Shown here piece by piece: positions 12,829 to 23,845 of a stretch of 64,000 nucleotides of DNA; position 1 is the first letter of the stretch; every line of letters begins with the position of its first letter. The stretch is taken from positions 62,001 through 126,000 of the forward strand of contig JAKLMB010000038.1 in the NCBI GenBank assembly GCA_022813625.1. The letters run 5' to 3'. Source of the DNA: Aaosphaeria pasadenensis (lineage: Eukaryota > Ascomycota > Dothideomycetes > Pleosporales). Below the pieces are notes generated by a model, which was not told the origin of the DNA, did no database searches, and worked only from the letters and a program-made list of their open reading frames with translations. The position numbers and the translations under genes were made by a program.

Positions 12829-13282
12829 TCAGTTGGCAGTGGAGCGTATGGATACCCTAGGATTTTGCATTTGGATTCGGTCATTTTCATTCCCTCTATT
12901 GAATGTCCTCTCACTCGGCGCATGGAGGACCCCACATTTCACAACAGTCATGAATTTCTTATGTGCATTTTCTTTGGTGCATTTTCTGCCTTCAATCAAT
13001 GGGTGAAGGCGCAAGGGCTGCTATATAGAAGTAGTAGTATTTGGCTACAATATAAGAATATTGAGCGGTATCAGACTCTAGTTTCCAGTTGCAGGATTCT
13101 GCATTGAGCCCTTGCTCTCATTCAAGTCAACAATGCACACGTGACGTAATCCTCGCGCCAAGACATTTCAGAATTTCGGAACGTCGACCTGCAGCAGATC
13201 GATAACCGTGTTCTTGCGCCCTCACCCCGTCTTCTGAATTGACATGCTCCTCTTTCACTCATAAACCTCCCCCGTTGCGAGT
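12829..13282. other. Intergenic region upstream of EDC3
   Basis: 454 bp between two plus-strand genes. It holds the AT-rich 3' flank of the preceding gene and the EDC3 promoter with a composite CACGTG/TGACGTAA element (listed separately). No coding region seen. Confidence 0.6.
13138..13149 (+). promoter_or_regulatory. Composite E-box / CRE-like element upstream of EDC3
   Basis: CACGTGACGTAA lies about 145 bp before the EDC3 start. CACGTGAC is the reverse complement of GTCACGTG, the classical fungal Cbf1-type bHLH site, and it overlaps TGACGTAA, an ATF/CREB bZIP half-site arrangement. The sites are seen in the sequence; binding is inferred. Confidence 0.45.
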
Positions 13283-15822
13283 ATGGCTGCTGGTCTCATC
13301 GGTATCTCCGTAGCTGTCACGCTACAAAATCCTCCCAACACAGTCGTACAAGGCATCGTTGCTGCTGTCAATCCTCAAACGGCCACTTTGACTCTTCAGG
13401 ATGGTGAGTGCTACACCTTGCAGTGACGGTCGCAATTGAGCTAACTCTCCACCTCCAGTCTTGTTCCCCGCCACTGGCCACAGGCTCGACGGCTACAATG
13501 TTGAAGGTCACGCGATAGCTGATATCAAAGTCAATTCCCCTCCTACCGCGCCGCCTCCACCACAACCACAGCGCCATCAGCCTCCCCAACACCATGCGCA
13601 TGTGTCGTATCCTCCCCCTCCCTTCCACCAGGCTCCAGCTCCAGCAGCTGCACCCGCTCCTCCCCCGGCTCAGCAGCCCTTCCAGGATCCCGCCATTCTC
13701 AGCGTCAACAAGCGATCCACTGCGCCATCCTCGTCTCACCCGATCGCTGCACCCCCCCAAGAAGCTCCCGCGACGCCGATCAAGCCAATCTCCTCAGCAA
13801 CAGCTGTGCCTTTACCTGCCACCACTTCGCCGTTTGTCGGTGTAGCCAAGAAGCAGAACGTGCGAAAGCCCAGCGCTGCCACGCTCGAAGGACCTTTCTC
13901 CTCGCTGGACATCGCAGATGCCGAGGAGCCTGACAGCGATGATGCGAAGACGCGGCAGCCGGGTCCGCTTCGCAGGGCGAGCGTAAACAAGACGAGATCG
14001 GGAAAGCCTATGGAGGATGTCACGACTCCTGGACGGGAAGATAGCTACAAGCGCACGAGGCGTGGAGGGAAGGCTAGGAAGAAGGAAGTCGCTGCGCAAG
14101 AGAAGAGGAAGGGTGCAGACTTGAATGGGTCTCCGGACGTTGTTCGCAAAGGGTAGGTGTTTGATTTTTCATTTCGTTTTGATCTCTTCGAATGTGACTG
14201 TCGCAGCTGCGCGGTCGCTGATGGTCTTGCCAACCATGAACTGACCCGTGAATAGAAAAGGAACCGGCTGGCGCCAGACGCCTATGTTGCAGGATGCAGA
14301 GCAGCCTCAAGAACGAACCCCAGGCGTTATCGGCGGCAGAGTCGGCCTCGAAGCAGCGAGCGCGTCGAATCGCAAAACGCGGAAACAGCGGGCGCTGGAG
14401 GCAAAGAACGGTTGGGCTACAGAAGATGCTACAGATATCCAAGAGCTGCCTGAGTTTGACTTCTTGGGTAACCTGTCGAAGTTCGATAAGCGGTCTGTCT
14501 TTGATCAAATTCGGAACGAGGACACCACTGCAGATGAGGACAGACTTGTCAGCTTCAATCGGCTTGCTAGACCTGGCACACACGGTGGGAAGAACTTGCA
14601 TCCAACGGAGAATGTATTGGAAAGCCGGCGGTTGAAGAGCACAACAAACACGGACAGTGAAGACGACGACGTGTCGGAGTTCGAGAGCGGCCGAACCTCA
14701 CGTAGGGCCATGTCTCGAACGTCACACAAACGTGCTCCCACACGACAAGGTAGTGGCGTGCTACAGCCAGACATCGATGCAGTGAGCCACAACTCGGGTG
14801 CTCCTCCAAGTCTTGTATCTCGCGCATCACGTGCATATATCAATCGTCCCTACGCATCATCACATGCTACAGGAAGTCCAAAGCCAGGCCGAATTGCTAC
14901 ACCACCGGACTCACCTCTCCTCGATCCTTCCGCCGTCAGGTCCTGTCTCCGTCTTGTGTCGAGCAATCGCAAGTGCCACACCATCACTCCAGGAGGCATG
15001 CTCGCCGTCGAGGAGAGCGCCGAAGTCGACTTCGGTCTCACAGAAGACATGATGGCAGAGAACGCCGGTCGTGGTATCGCCGAAGTCGCACTCTCAGCCA
15101 TCAACCCCGGCGGCCGTCGTCTAGCACGCGATAATCCCAACTCCCGCCCCGTCATCGTCGTCCTCGCAGGCAACCACCGCGGTGGCGCTCGAGCCGTAGC
15201 CGCAGCCCGCCAACTGCAAGCCCGCGGACCCAAAGTCATGGTCGCCCTCCTCGGCTTCGAGCGCGCCGCCGACTGGGACCGCGACGTCCGCCGACAAGTC
15301 GACCTCTTCAAGAAATTCGGCGGCTCGGTCCGCGCCTGGCCCCAAACCGAAGACGCCCTCAAGCGCCTGCAAGCCCCGCCCGAACTCATCATCGACGCGC
15401 TGCTCGGCCGCCACAAAGAATTCGACGCCCTCGGCGACGAGGACCGGCGCACCGTCCTCGCCATCGTCGGCTGGGCCAACAAGTCCCGCGCCGCGTGCCT
15501 CGCCGTCGAAACCCCTTCCGGCGTCGGCGGCTCCACGGGCGAAGTCGCCATCCTGGAGGGCGAGCCCCTCGAGGTCCGCGCGAAGTACATCGTGTGCCTG
15601 GGTGCGCCGCGCAGCGGGCTCCTCAAGGCGCTGCAGAACGGGACCGGTCGCGACCCCCAGTGGCTCATCTGGGTCGTCGATATCGGCGTCAACCGTCCCT
15701 GGCGGAACGCGGGTATCGGGGGAGGCGGCGGGAAGGGCGTCAAGTTTGGCGAGAACTGGATCGTGCAGATTAAGTATGCTGTTGAGGGTGAGGGGGATGG
15801 CGAGGGGATTGCCAGGGTGTGA
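13283..15822 (+). CDS. EDC3: Enhancer of mRNA decapping 3 (Edc3)
   Basis: Exons 13283-13403, 13459-14152 and 14256-15822 (introns 55 and 103 nt) encode 793 residues. Edc3 is a P-body scaffold that binds Dcp2, Dhh1 and RNA to promote 5' decapping. Domain order matches the family: an LSm-like domain at residues 1-70 (VAVTLQNPPNT, LFPATGHRLDGYNVEG), a disordered Pro-rich linker, an FDF motif near residue 338 (FDFLGNLSKFDKRSVFDQIR) and a C-terminal YjeF_N Rossmann-like domain from about residue 497 (GGMLAVEESAEVDFGLTEDM; VLAGNHRGGARAVAAARQL). The YjeF_N part is the dimerisation module in known Edc3. The sense strand is C-rich until about 15,590, then G-rich to the stop. Confidence 0.93.
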
Positions 15823-16779
15823 TGATGATGAGGTCGAGGGGCTTTTGGTGGAGAAGGTAACCCCTTTTTTTTCTTACACATTCTACTGCTTTTTTCGGTA
15901 CGGACGACAGCATTGCGAGGGCGTTCATATTTAGCTTTACATTCTATCGTGGGGTACTAGTCACATTGGGGTTCTCATCCTACGGGACAGACATGATGGG
16001 GGGTTTGAGCTACAGTTGAGGAGAAGCTAGCTCATGGGGACATGAATCGAAGACATGAATGCGTGAACGGTGGCATTAATGATGGGTTTAGGAGTGTATG
16101 ATTAGCGATCAAAAACATTGATATGCTCTTTATTCTGCTCGTCCAAATGAATTTCAAGGATTACAACACCATTCTCTTCAACACCATTCTCTTCAACACC
16201 ATTCTCTTCAACACCATTCTCTTCAACACCATTCTCTTCAACACCATTCTCTTACATGGTTCCTTCTATCTACCTTTCCCCAGAATCGACCAACATTGTG
16301 GTATCATGTCAACCACCTCGGCAAATCCTTCCCTTCCTCCATAATCAAGCTTCCCATTCCACATCCAATCAGCCATTATCCTCGCTTATACCTACCCTCA
16401 CCTCTGACCCCGCGCCTAAAACAGACAGCTCTCGGAGTAGCTAATAACTACCAGTCAAGCACGCCTTTCCATGACAAGCACCTCGACACAATAGACTCAA
16501 TTCAATTTTCTTCCTTCCAATGCAATCTGAAGATTTTGTTTCTATTTAAAGAACTTAAAGTACCTCTTACTATCCTGTATAAGAGGCAAAGAGCATACGA
16601 ACGAGAAGGTGGGGTTGCATATGACGATATACCCGTCCAATATAGCTCCATAGCTCATCTCACACATATAAACCCACAACATCACAACACCACATCACAA
16701 CACCACACACACCGTACGCTCCCTCAACCCCCCAATCCCTCACACACACATACTCACAAAAAACACCAGAACCCCCACA
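15823..16779. other. Intergenic region with minisatellite
   Basis: 957 bp between EDC3 and the next plus-strand gene. It carries a 15-bp minisatellite (listed separately) and, nearer the gene, a C/A-rich leader with CACACA runs around 16,740. No coding region supported. Confidence 0.6.
16164..16253 (+). repeat. Minisatellite, six perfect 15-bp units
   Basis: Six identical tandem copies of CAACACCATTCTCTT occupy exactly 90 bp. The unit is a multiple of three and open in one frame, but no gene is evident around it. Perfect identity of all units implies recent expansion or homogenisation. Confidence 0.95.
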
Positions 16780-17718
16780 ATGCCAACACCATCAACACCC
16801 CACCCCGGCCTCCTCCACCCCTACGCCCCCCGCCTCGTCGCCTTCGAACACACCCCGTCCCCAACCGCAAAAAACACAATCCTCTTCGTCGGCGGCCTCT
16901 CAGACGGCCTCCTGACAATCCCCTACGTCCCCGTCCTCGCATCCTCCCTCCCACCAACATGGTCCCTCGCAACCGTGCTCCTCTCGTCCTCGTACTCCGG
17001 CTGGGCGACCTCGTCGCTCGCAAGCGATGCGAATGAACTCGCAGCCGCCGTTGCATATTTTAAGAGGTTGGAGGGTAGGCAGGGCGGGAAGGTCGTGTTG
17101 ATGGGGCATTCGACCGGGTGTCAGGATGTCGTGGCGTACCATCTCCTCCCCTCCGAGTCTCCGAGGCCAAAAGTCGACGGCATCGTCCTGCAGGGCGGGG
17201 TGAGCGATCGGCAGGCGTGGGAAGACATGTTGAACGAGGATCCGAGCAAGCAGGCTGAGTTCGACGCCGTGGCGAAGAAAGCGAGGGAGTGGGTTGAGGC
17301 GGGGAGGGGGGACGACGTGCTGCCGAGGGAGGGGAACGTGTTTAGTGAGGTTTTTGAGGCCGGGGTGAGTGCGTATCGGACGGACAGTCTGGTGCGGAAG
17401 GGTGGGGATGACGATTTCTTTAGTGATGATCTGGGGGATGAGGTGTTGAGGGGGACGTTTGGGAGGATTGGGGGGATGGGGGTCAGGGTCATGTTTGTTT
17501 TGGGCGGGGAGGATCCGTATGTGCCGAGGAGGGTGGATAAGAGGGCGTTGGTTGCGAGGTGGACGGCAGCTGTTAGGGAAGGGGGTGGGGTCGTGGATGA
17601 TGTGGGAGGGGGCGTGTTGGATGGTGCTGGGCATAATCTGGATGGGAATCCTGAGGAGGTGGTGAGGGAGCTGGTGGAGAGGGTTGTGGGGTTTGTGAGG
17701 AGGGTTGAGGGGGAGTAG
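16780..17718 (+). CDS. DUF1749-family alpha/beta hydrolase
   Basis: Single exon, 312 residues, cytosolic (no signal peptide). It is an alpha/beta-hydrolase of the DUF1749 family, which includes fungal esterases such as SidJ-type siderophore hydrolases. The nucleophile elbow GHSTG places Ser111, and GAGHNLDG places His285; an acidic partner is probably in the VLGGEDPYVPRR segment. The family architecture and length agree. The substrate cannot be told from sequence; iron-siderophore turnover is one possibility and no siderophore genes are nearby. Composition is odd: the first 270 nt of the sense strand are strongly C-rich and everything after about 17,050 is strongly G-rich. It converges on the SurE gene with a 175-bp gap. 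Confidence 0.87.
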   Translation: MPTPSTPHPGLLHPYAPRLVAFEHTPSPTAKNTILFVGGLSDGLLTIPYVPVLASSLPPTWSLATVLLSSSYSGWATSSLASDANELAAAVAYFKRLEGRQGGKVVLMGHSTGCQDVVAYHLLPSESPRPKVDGIVLQGGVSDRQAWEDMLNEDPSKQAEFDAVAKKAREWVEAGRGDDVLPREGNVFSEVFEAGVSAYRTDSLVRKGGDDDFFSDDLGDEVLRGTFGRIGGMGVRVMFVLGGEDPYVPRRVDKRALVARWTAAVREGGGVVDDVGGGVLDGAGHNLDGNPEEVVRELVERVVGFVRRVEGE

Positions 17719-17893
17719 AGGAAGATGGAGATGAGTCGTGGACGTTGTAGAGGTCACAGATATAAGATCACTAGACATGTCCCTACAAGTGTTCAGTGTA
17801 ATGCTAGAGGTTGGGTCTGGGCACCTTTCAAACAACAGGGTGTAGGATAATGCATTTGTCTCTACATGCTTTTTGTCTATCCAAAGATCCAGC

Positions 17894-19034
17894 TTACTTC
17901 AATTGGATCTCCTTTCCACTATATCCACCCACATGCATGAAGTTCGCCCTCAACGGCGTCACGCTGGTGTATCCCTGAGCCACCGCCCAGCCATCATTAC
18001 CAGGCTCACTCTCCTCGACGCTCTGGTAAACGTCCTTGAACTGCGGAGCCCACTTGAAATGCTTATGCGTGTATCGAATGTGTCCCTGTCCTGACGGCGT
18101 CTGAGTCCCGCTCTCGAAGCCCTCGCCTCCACCTCCAGCCAACTCTTTCCTGCCCTGCTTCTCCTCCGCCTTCCGCATCGCAGCCTCCGCCTCGTCTGCC
18201 CCCTCATCCGCCTCCTCAGGAACCTCAATGACCTGGAAGCACGACCCCGATTTCCACGAATTCTGCAGCATATCCGTGAACAGAATCTTATTCGCGCCGA
18301 CGTTCTCCACCAACGGCACATTGATCGTATACAAATGGGTACTCTCATCCCAACTCTGATACAAATGCTCGATCAGCTTGACCGACAACTTCGACGCGCC
18401 CGTGATGATCTCCGGGTCATGGTTCCTATCGAAGAACGCATACGACAGCGCTATGCTCTTGAACCCACACACCGCCGCCTCCATCGCGCCCCCTATCGTC
18501 CCGCTGCTCAGCGAAAACACCGCCGTGCTGTTGCGCCCGTAGTTCGGCCCGCTGACCACCAGGTCGATGGCCCCGCGCTTCTCGAAGTAGTGGTACAGGC
18601 CGATCTGCACGCACGACGCGGGCGTCGAGTCGACGAGGATCCATTCCTCCTGCGTGGAGTCTTCGGGGAGGGGGCGGTTCGACGTGCTGCCTGTGTTGGA
18701 GAAGCGGCCGTTCTGGAGGGTCAGCGGCGAGGGTCGGAAGTAGGTTGGCTTGATGGCTTTGCCGACGAGGTGCGCTTTGCCGATCCAGGAGCGTTGCGTG
18801 TTGGGGAGGACGACGGAGACGGTGTGGCCTGCGGATTGGAGCGTCGAGACTGGCGGGTTGTGAGTGAGTCTGATGGGATGTCGGATGTGGTTGTGGTTGT
18901 GTATGTACCTAATGAATGCACGTATGGAGAGGACTGGTCCGATGGCGGGCCATCATCGTTGGTTACCTGCGAAGCATGTCAATTAGAAATGTCAATTGCG
19001 CTCTCTAGAAGATTGTACCTACGAGAATATGCAT
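17894..19034 (-). CDS. SurE-like phosphatase / 5'-nucleotidase
   Basis: Minus-strand exons 19034-19023, 18966-18909 and 18849-17894 (introns 56 and 59 nt) encode 341 residues. The first exon is only 12 nt; splicing it restores the canonical SurE start MHILVTNDDGPPS, with metal-binding Asp8-Asp9. Other family marks are QRSWIGKAHLVG, VSGPNYGRNST (metal/substrate Asn and Ser region) and SSGTIGGAMEAA. SurE enzymes are divalent-metal phosphatases acting on nucleoside monophosphates and small phosphoesters; fungal members include acid phosphatases and the N-terminal half of yeast Pby1. There is no tubulin-tyrosine-ligase domain here, so it is the stand-alone form. An acidic Glu/Ala-rich, Gly-rich insert lies in the C-terminal third. 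Confidence 0.92.
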
Positions 19035-19961
19035 ATTGAGGCGTGGAGGATGTTGTACTTAATTGTTGTAGAGGAGAGAGTTCCAGAACGCGGGGTCATG
19101 TCCAGACTGCCACGCGCATTGACGCAATCGTGTCGGCCACGGCTACTATCGATAGTGTCAATGACGCCTTTCGACCATCGTGGTGCCAGCGCATCAGCGT
19201 CGATGTCTCGCTAATCTTGTCATCTCAGAATGTATGCGAGGATAACATCTGAGTAAACATGGCTAGTACAAGATCAGGGTGTGCTGGTTTGGATTGCTCT
19301 GCATTTATTCCTGTCGGCTGTGAGAATAAGAATGAAGATGCATCCCGCATCCTATGTCTCGGAAAAACAGTCAGACCTGGCTTTGTGGCTTATTAACAAT
19401 CATCTTGAATTGACTTCAAAATATAGGCAAGGGAAAACCACTTCGTCAAAAATAGCAAGACCACAGAGTGTCCGACTCTCGTTGAACGCAACTCTCCTCG
19501 CCGGGCTCCATCCATGGCCCCTCTCCATTCCGATGCTTGCAACGCTTTCCGGACCCTTCATTCCGAAATGGGGGACAAATCCCCTACAAGTTGGATTGAC
19601 ACTCGACTAATGTACCTTCAGCCGCGGCATTCTCTCCTCGTTTCCGTCGTTTCGTGCTGTCTCGCCTTGCAATGTGGTTGACTGCCGGCTTCGGATCCCC
19701 ACCACATCTCCGTTTACAGAGCTTCCCAACACCGAACAACTTGAACCTTATATACGGAGCAACATGGCAACGCTATGGGATACCACGCACTTTTATTGTC
19801 TGTATTTGAACAATTCGACTGATAACAGATCCCGCTGCTCTGATTGTCTCCCAGGTTTACGTATCGTTTCGCTGAAGGACTCAACCCGACATAAATACCA
19901 AATTACCGTATCCGGAAGACTATCACAAACCACGTGACACATCAATTCACAGCCATCCAAA
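19035..19961. other. Divergent promoter between SurE and SDR genes
   Basis: 927 bp between divergent starts. It contains an E-box just upstream of the SDR gene (listed) and a TATA-like TTATATACG near 19,749. No coding region supported. Confidence 0.6.
19931..19938 (+). promoter_or_regulatory. CACGTGAC E-box next to the SDR start
   Basis: CACGTGAC lies 31 bp before the SDR start codon, matching the Cbf1-type bHLH site in reverse orientation. The same octamer occurs upstream of EDC3 and EFM7 in this window. Binding is inferred. Confidence 0.4.
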
Positions 19962-20826
19962 ATGGTCATCAACGTCCCCACCGCTTCACTTGAAGGGAAG
20001 GTCGCCCTGGTGACGGGCGCCGGCCGTGGCATCGGACGAGGTTGCGCGATCGAGCTCGGCAAGCGTGGAGCCTCCGTCATCGTGAACTACGTCTCGTCCA
20101 AAGATGCCGCGGAGGAAGTCTGCAAGATCATCGAGGGCTTCAACAACGGCGCCAAATCTATCTCCATCCAAGCCGACGTGTCCAAAGTGTCCGAGATCAA
20201 CCGCCTCTTCGCGGAAGCCAAGCAGGCCTTCGGCAAAATCGACATCGTCATGAGCAACAGCGGCACTGAGAGCTGGGACAAGACCGAGGAGATCACCGAG
20301 GAGAAGTACGACCACGTGTTCAACCTCAACGCGCGCGCGCAGTTCTTCGTCGGCCAGGCGGCCTACAAGAACATGGAGGAGAACGGCCGCCTCATCCTCA
20401 TGTCGTCCATCGCTGCGGGCCTCCTCGGCGTCAAGGACCACGTACTCTACAATGCCTCGAAGATGGCTGTCATCGGCATGATCAAGTCGTTTGCTACCGA
20501 CTTCGGTAAGAGGGGTATCACGGTCAATGGCGTGGCGCCGGGAGGTATCAAGAGCGATATGTTCACCCAGAATGCGTGGCACTATATCCCAGGTGGGACG
20601 CCCGAGTGGCCGGCTGAGAAGATCGAGACGCTCATGGCGAATCACTGCCCGCTGGGGAGGTGTGCGGTGCCTGAGGATGTCGCCAGGGTTGTTGCGTTCC
20701 TGGCAAGTGAAGATGGTGGTTGGGTTAATGGTAAGTTCTGATCGTCTAACTTTGAGATTTGTGAATCATTGTGCTGATGATGTTGTAGGACAAGTTATTA
20801 CTATTTCGGGTGGCTCCTCGCAATAG
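19962..20826 (+). CDS. Short-chain dehydrogenase/reductase, naphthol-reductase-like
   Basis: Exons 19962-20730 and 20789-20826 (58-nt intron, phase 1) encode 268 residues, the usual size of a classical SDR. It has the NADP-binding TGAGRGIG motif, the SNSG segment (NAG equivalent) and the catalytic set Ser149, Tyr163, Lys167 (YNASK). VAPGGIKSDM and the C-terminal GGWVNGQVITISGG are typical of the tri/tetrahydroxynaphthalene reductase and versicolorin-reductase group, which make DHN melanin or polyketide intermediates. No polyketide synthase or other melanin gene is in the window, so a role in pigment synthesis is only a family-based guess. The gene is C-rich at third positions up to about 20,480 and more G-rich afterwards. 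Confidence 0.9.
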
Positions 20827-21146
20827 AGGGCCAGGTGGGTTTGCGTATTCCGTTGGCATAAGTGATGATTAGCATGGTTATGGCGAAGTAGGTATTCGAA
20901 AGTATCCAGTAGGATTGATAGAAATGATATCCTTTGTAAATTGATTCCATTTTTCATCCACCATCTGGTGTGCTGTGAGTGCTCACTTGGACTATAGACA
21001 TACGATGTTACATGTGCTAAATTGGGTATTTATTTATTATTGATATTGTAAATATAGACAACACGTATCATTTAGTTCTCCTATTTCTTGATACACTGGA
21101 GATCGTGGCTTCTAGCATTTACCCATCCTTACGAGAACATATCATT
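20827..21146. other. Convergent 3' intergenic region
   Basis: 320 bp between the 3' ends of the SDR gene and a minus-strand gene; AT-rich, consistent with two terminator/polyadenylation regions. No coding region seen. Confidence 0.6.
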
Positions 21147-22148
21147 TTACTCGACGACAGATGGTGCCTGGGATCCCCAAACCCTCTTTCTTTCCCCTTC
21201 TCCAACATCATCTCGAACCTCGTCCGAACGTTCAACTCCCTCAAGTCCACCCTGCTCTACGCCTCCCCCCTTAGGCTCAAGCCAACCCATCACAGTCGCC
21301 AACAACTCCTCTTCCGCCTCACGTCTCTTCTCAAGTCTAGACCCCAACCCTCTCATCCTCCTCCTCTTCTCTTCCACACCACCTGTCTCCCCAAGTACGC
21401 CCCTAGACCTCTTCCCCCTCCCCTCAACCAAAACAGACCTCACCACGCCACCCCCAACCCCGACAGCTTTAACAACGCTCCTCCTCTCCCCCGCCTGCAA
21501 CTCCCTCCTCAACCTCTTCAACACCCTCGTCGCCGCCCCCGACAACCTCAACTCCCTCACCCCCCGCCGCTCGTACTCCCGCTCCAACAACCACGCATGC
21601 ACGGGTCTGGCCCTTCCGCCGGTGTAGAGGTGCACGTCAGACGCGAAGAGATCGGCGTTGAAGAGGCGGAGGTACACGAGGTGTGGCTCTAAGAGCTTGA
21701 GATGCTGGGGGTGGTGGGTGCTGGAGTGCTGGATTAGGGACGCGAGGCGCCAGCGGAGGGAGAGGTGGAGGGTGTAGGTTGAGAGGGCGGAGGCGTTGGT
21801 CAGGGATGTGAGGGTTTGGAGGAAGGCTGGGAAGTTTGATTTGGTGGCGGGGGAGGTGAGGGATTGGAGGGTCTGGTGCCGAAGGGCGTGGGTGAGTTGG
21901 TGGGCTGTTTTTGTGTGGAGGGCGAGGTTGCGGTGGAGCGTTTCGAAGCGCTGGAGGATTAGGGATGTGGTGGTGAGGGTGGGGGTGGATGGGTAGGTGT
22001 GGATTCGAAGGGTTGGCTTCTGATGGAAAGTTTGATCAGAGTGGTTTCTCTTGAGGGAGTTGTGGTTTGGTATTGGGATTTTATTCTTCGTCAGGACTAC
22101 ATACGTCTTCTGCTGGCTCGATTGAGCTGTAACGCGAGAATGGTACAT
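21147..22148 (-). CDS. Hypothetical protein, possibly the 3' part of the upstream gene
   Basis: An open frame on the minus strand whose first ATG is at 22148, giving 333 residues. It overlaps the 3' end of the preceding minus-strand gene by 68 bp in another frame. The product is helical and Leu/Arg-rich (TSLILQRFETLHRNLALH, LHLSLRWRLASLIQHSS, ATRVLKRLRRELQAGERR) with an acidic/basic C-terminus. I do not recognise the family. An alternative model uses an 85-nt GT..AG intron (22104-22020, phase 0 on both sides), which would join the upstream protein directly to KPTLRIHTYP of this frame. On the sense strand the 5' half is C-rich and the 3' half G-rich, switching near 21,610. Coding is likely; the start and independence are uncertain. 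Confidence 0.5.
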   Translation of the reverse strand: MYHSRVTAQSSQQKTYVVLTKNKIPIPNHNSLKRNHSDQTFHQKPTLRIHTYPSTPTLTTTSLILQRFETLHRNLALHTKTAHQLTHALRHQTLQSLTSPATKSNFPAFLQTLTSLTNASALSTYTLHLSLRWRLASLIQHSSTHHPQHLKLLEPHLVYLRLFNADLFASDVHLYTGGRARPVHAWLLEREYERRGVRELRLSGAATRVLKRLRRELQAGERRSVVKAVGVGGGVVRSVLVEGRGKRSRGVLGETGGVEEKRRRMRGLGSRLEKRREAEEELLATVMGWLEPKGGGVEQGGLEGVERSDEVRDDVGEGERKRVWGSQAPSVVE

Positions 22149-23845
22149 CGATCTTTGTTCCCCCAGCGATGATATGCTGTCCCTTGTCACCGAGTATTTG
22201 CCTCTTCATCGTCATTCCTCCCTCCGACAGAGCGCCAAATGTGTTTCTGAAGACCGTCACGTCTTGAGAGGTGGCGTTGTTGCGTTGCCATGACCGCGTT
22301 TCTAATGCATCCGCTGTGCTTGGGATCATACCGAATTCGTAGTTCCAGAGGCTCTCAGATTCGGATATTTTGTTTAGCACTTCAGACCGATCATTCGTGT
22401 CTAGATCAGCTGCTGGTGAGACGAAGAACTGGACGGAGTCACCCTCCTGCACGACTTGGTGCAGAGCGGATGAGAGCTCGTCGAGTGCCTGCATATCGCT
22501 AGGCAGATCTTGCACCGCTGAGGTGACTAACTCCTCATTGTTGAACGATGGATCCAGAGACAGCAAACCGGCCTTCTTACCCCATCCACCACCGCCGCTT
22601 AGGACTCGGTGGAGGCGCGCACCTTTGGACAAGGCGGAAGTCACTATATCATTCCATGGAGTGGACTTCTTACTCCACAAGCTGTCCCAGGAAGCAGTAT
22701 CTGTGGATGAGGCCTCAGTATTGGCCTTGGATAAGAGAGCAGTGGTTTCGGCCTGGATGGAGTCTACCAAATCCCTTGGTATCAACAACGCCCAAACTGA
22801 TATTGATTGTGATGGTTCGCCTCTGGCCTTGAAGTATTGCGGAACAGTCTTCTCGAGCTCCTCCGAAGCAGTCACGCTCTTTCCGCTGGGATCTAGAACT
22901 CGCCGAACGATGTTACCCATGCTTGCTTCCACCTGACGCGGGGACGTCATCGGCACCAGGGGGATTGCGAATGCATTGGGGGAATCTGCCGACTCAGGCT
23001 TGTGTATGCGCAAGGTCTGGTGAATCAGATCCGATTTGTTCGTCAGTGTGAACTCCCTGCTCTCTTTTTGCTTCTCCCATGTAGACAGCGTCATTGTCGC
23101 AGGCGATCCCGTTTGAAATACAGTGTTGGCAAGCGGAAGTTGAAGCAGATCTAAGAATTGGCCATTTGTGCTCGAGCCCTCCGCAACGGTAAACCCAATC
23201 GTGCCATTCTGGTCAAACCCAGTGCGCTCCACTGAGCCAGCAAAGTCTTGCGGCCTCAGGTACATGTACGCCACACCCTCATGGCCGACATCCGACACTG
23301 GAGGCGTATGTATTCGACTGGTGATCTCGTCCTCCACAGACTTGGTACCGTCCACGGACAATGGCGTAGGCAGTTTGTCCACGACAGCAATGAGCGAATG
23401 GACCTTGGCGTATTTGTCATCGGCCAATAATGGATGGAAGGCCTGGTGTACGGCCTTTGTAAGAAACTTGTGGTCATCAAGGAGCCATGGCGCAAAGCTT
23501 GGGGTGACGAAGAAAACGGCGAACCGAGATTTCCTATAACGATGTTTCTGAAGAGGAACGATGTGCTGTACAAGAGTTTCTGGCTGGACATGTAATTAGC
23601 AATTGTCCTGATATGCACATGAATTCATTTTTGCATGTACCTACAGAAATAGAAAGTGATCTAGGAACAATGATTGCGCTGTTCGGAGGAGATCCTGAAT
23701 CGCTGGAAGAGCCATACAACGCTGATTGATGGAAGCGCAATGCTATGCGGGATGATGTTAAGCTGCATGCTCCCGGTCGCAACTGGAGAGCAGCTGAGCG
23801 TGCGACTCTCAGGGCATGGTATTGTCGCGTGACGCACAGCGACAT
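22081..23845 (-). CDS. Conserved fungal protein with mitochondrial targeting-like N-terminus
   Basis: Minus-strand exons 23845-23645 and 23583-22081 (61-nt intron, donor GTAGGT, phase 0) encode 567 residues. The N-terminus is Arg/Ser/Ala-rich without acidic residues for about 45 residues (TRQYHALRVARSAALQLRP), as in mitochondrial presequences. The body has KHRYRKSRFAVFFVTPSFA and a glycine-rich LSGGGGWGKKAGLLSLDPSF element, which I think is family-defining, but I cannot name the family. The C-terminus is acidic (SSIEPAEDVCSPDEE). A GTATGT donor lies 24 nt before the stop and could extend the protein into the next open frame. The gene is divergent from MNN9 (773-bp shared promoter). Confidence 0.82.

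Noticed and set aside
14850..15881. 343-residue minus-strand frame rich in Arg/Ser/Pro
   Set aside because: Antisense of the EDC3 YjeF_N exon; frequent CpG-rich codons keep the frame open.
16900..17835. 311-residue minus-strand His/Pro-rich frame
   Set aside because: Antisense of the DUF1749 gene, whose catalytic motifs are on the plus strand.
21088..21692. Plus-strand Ser/Pro/Leu-rich frames of 179 and 195 residues
   Set aside because: They are the antisense of the minus-strand gene; composition reflects C-rich DNA.
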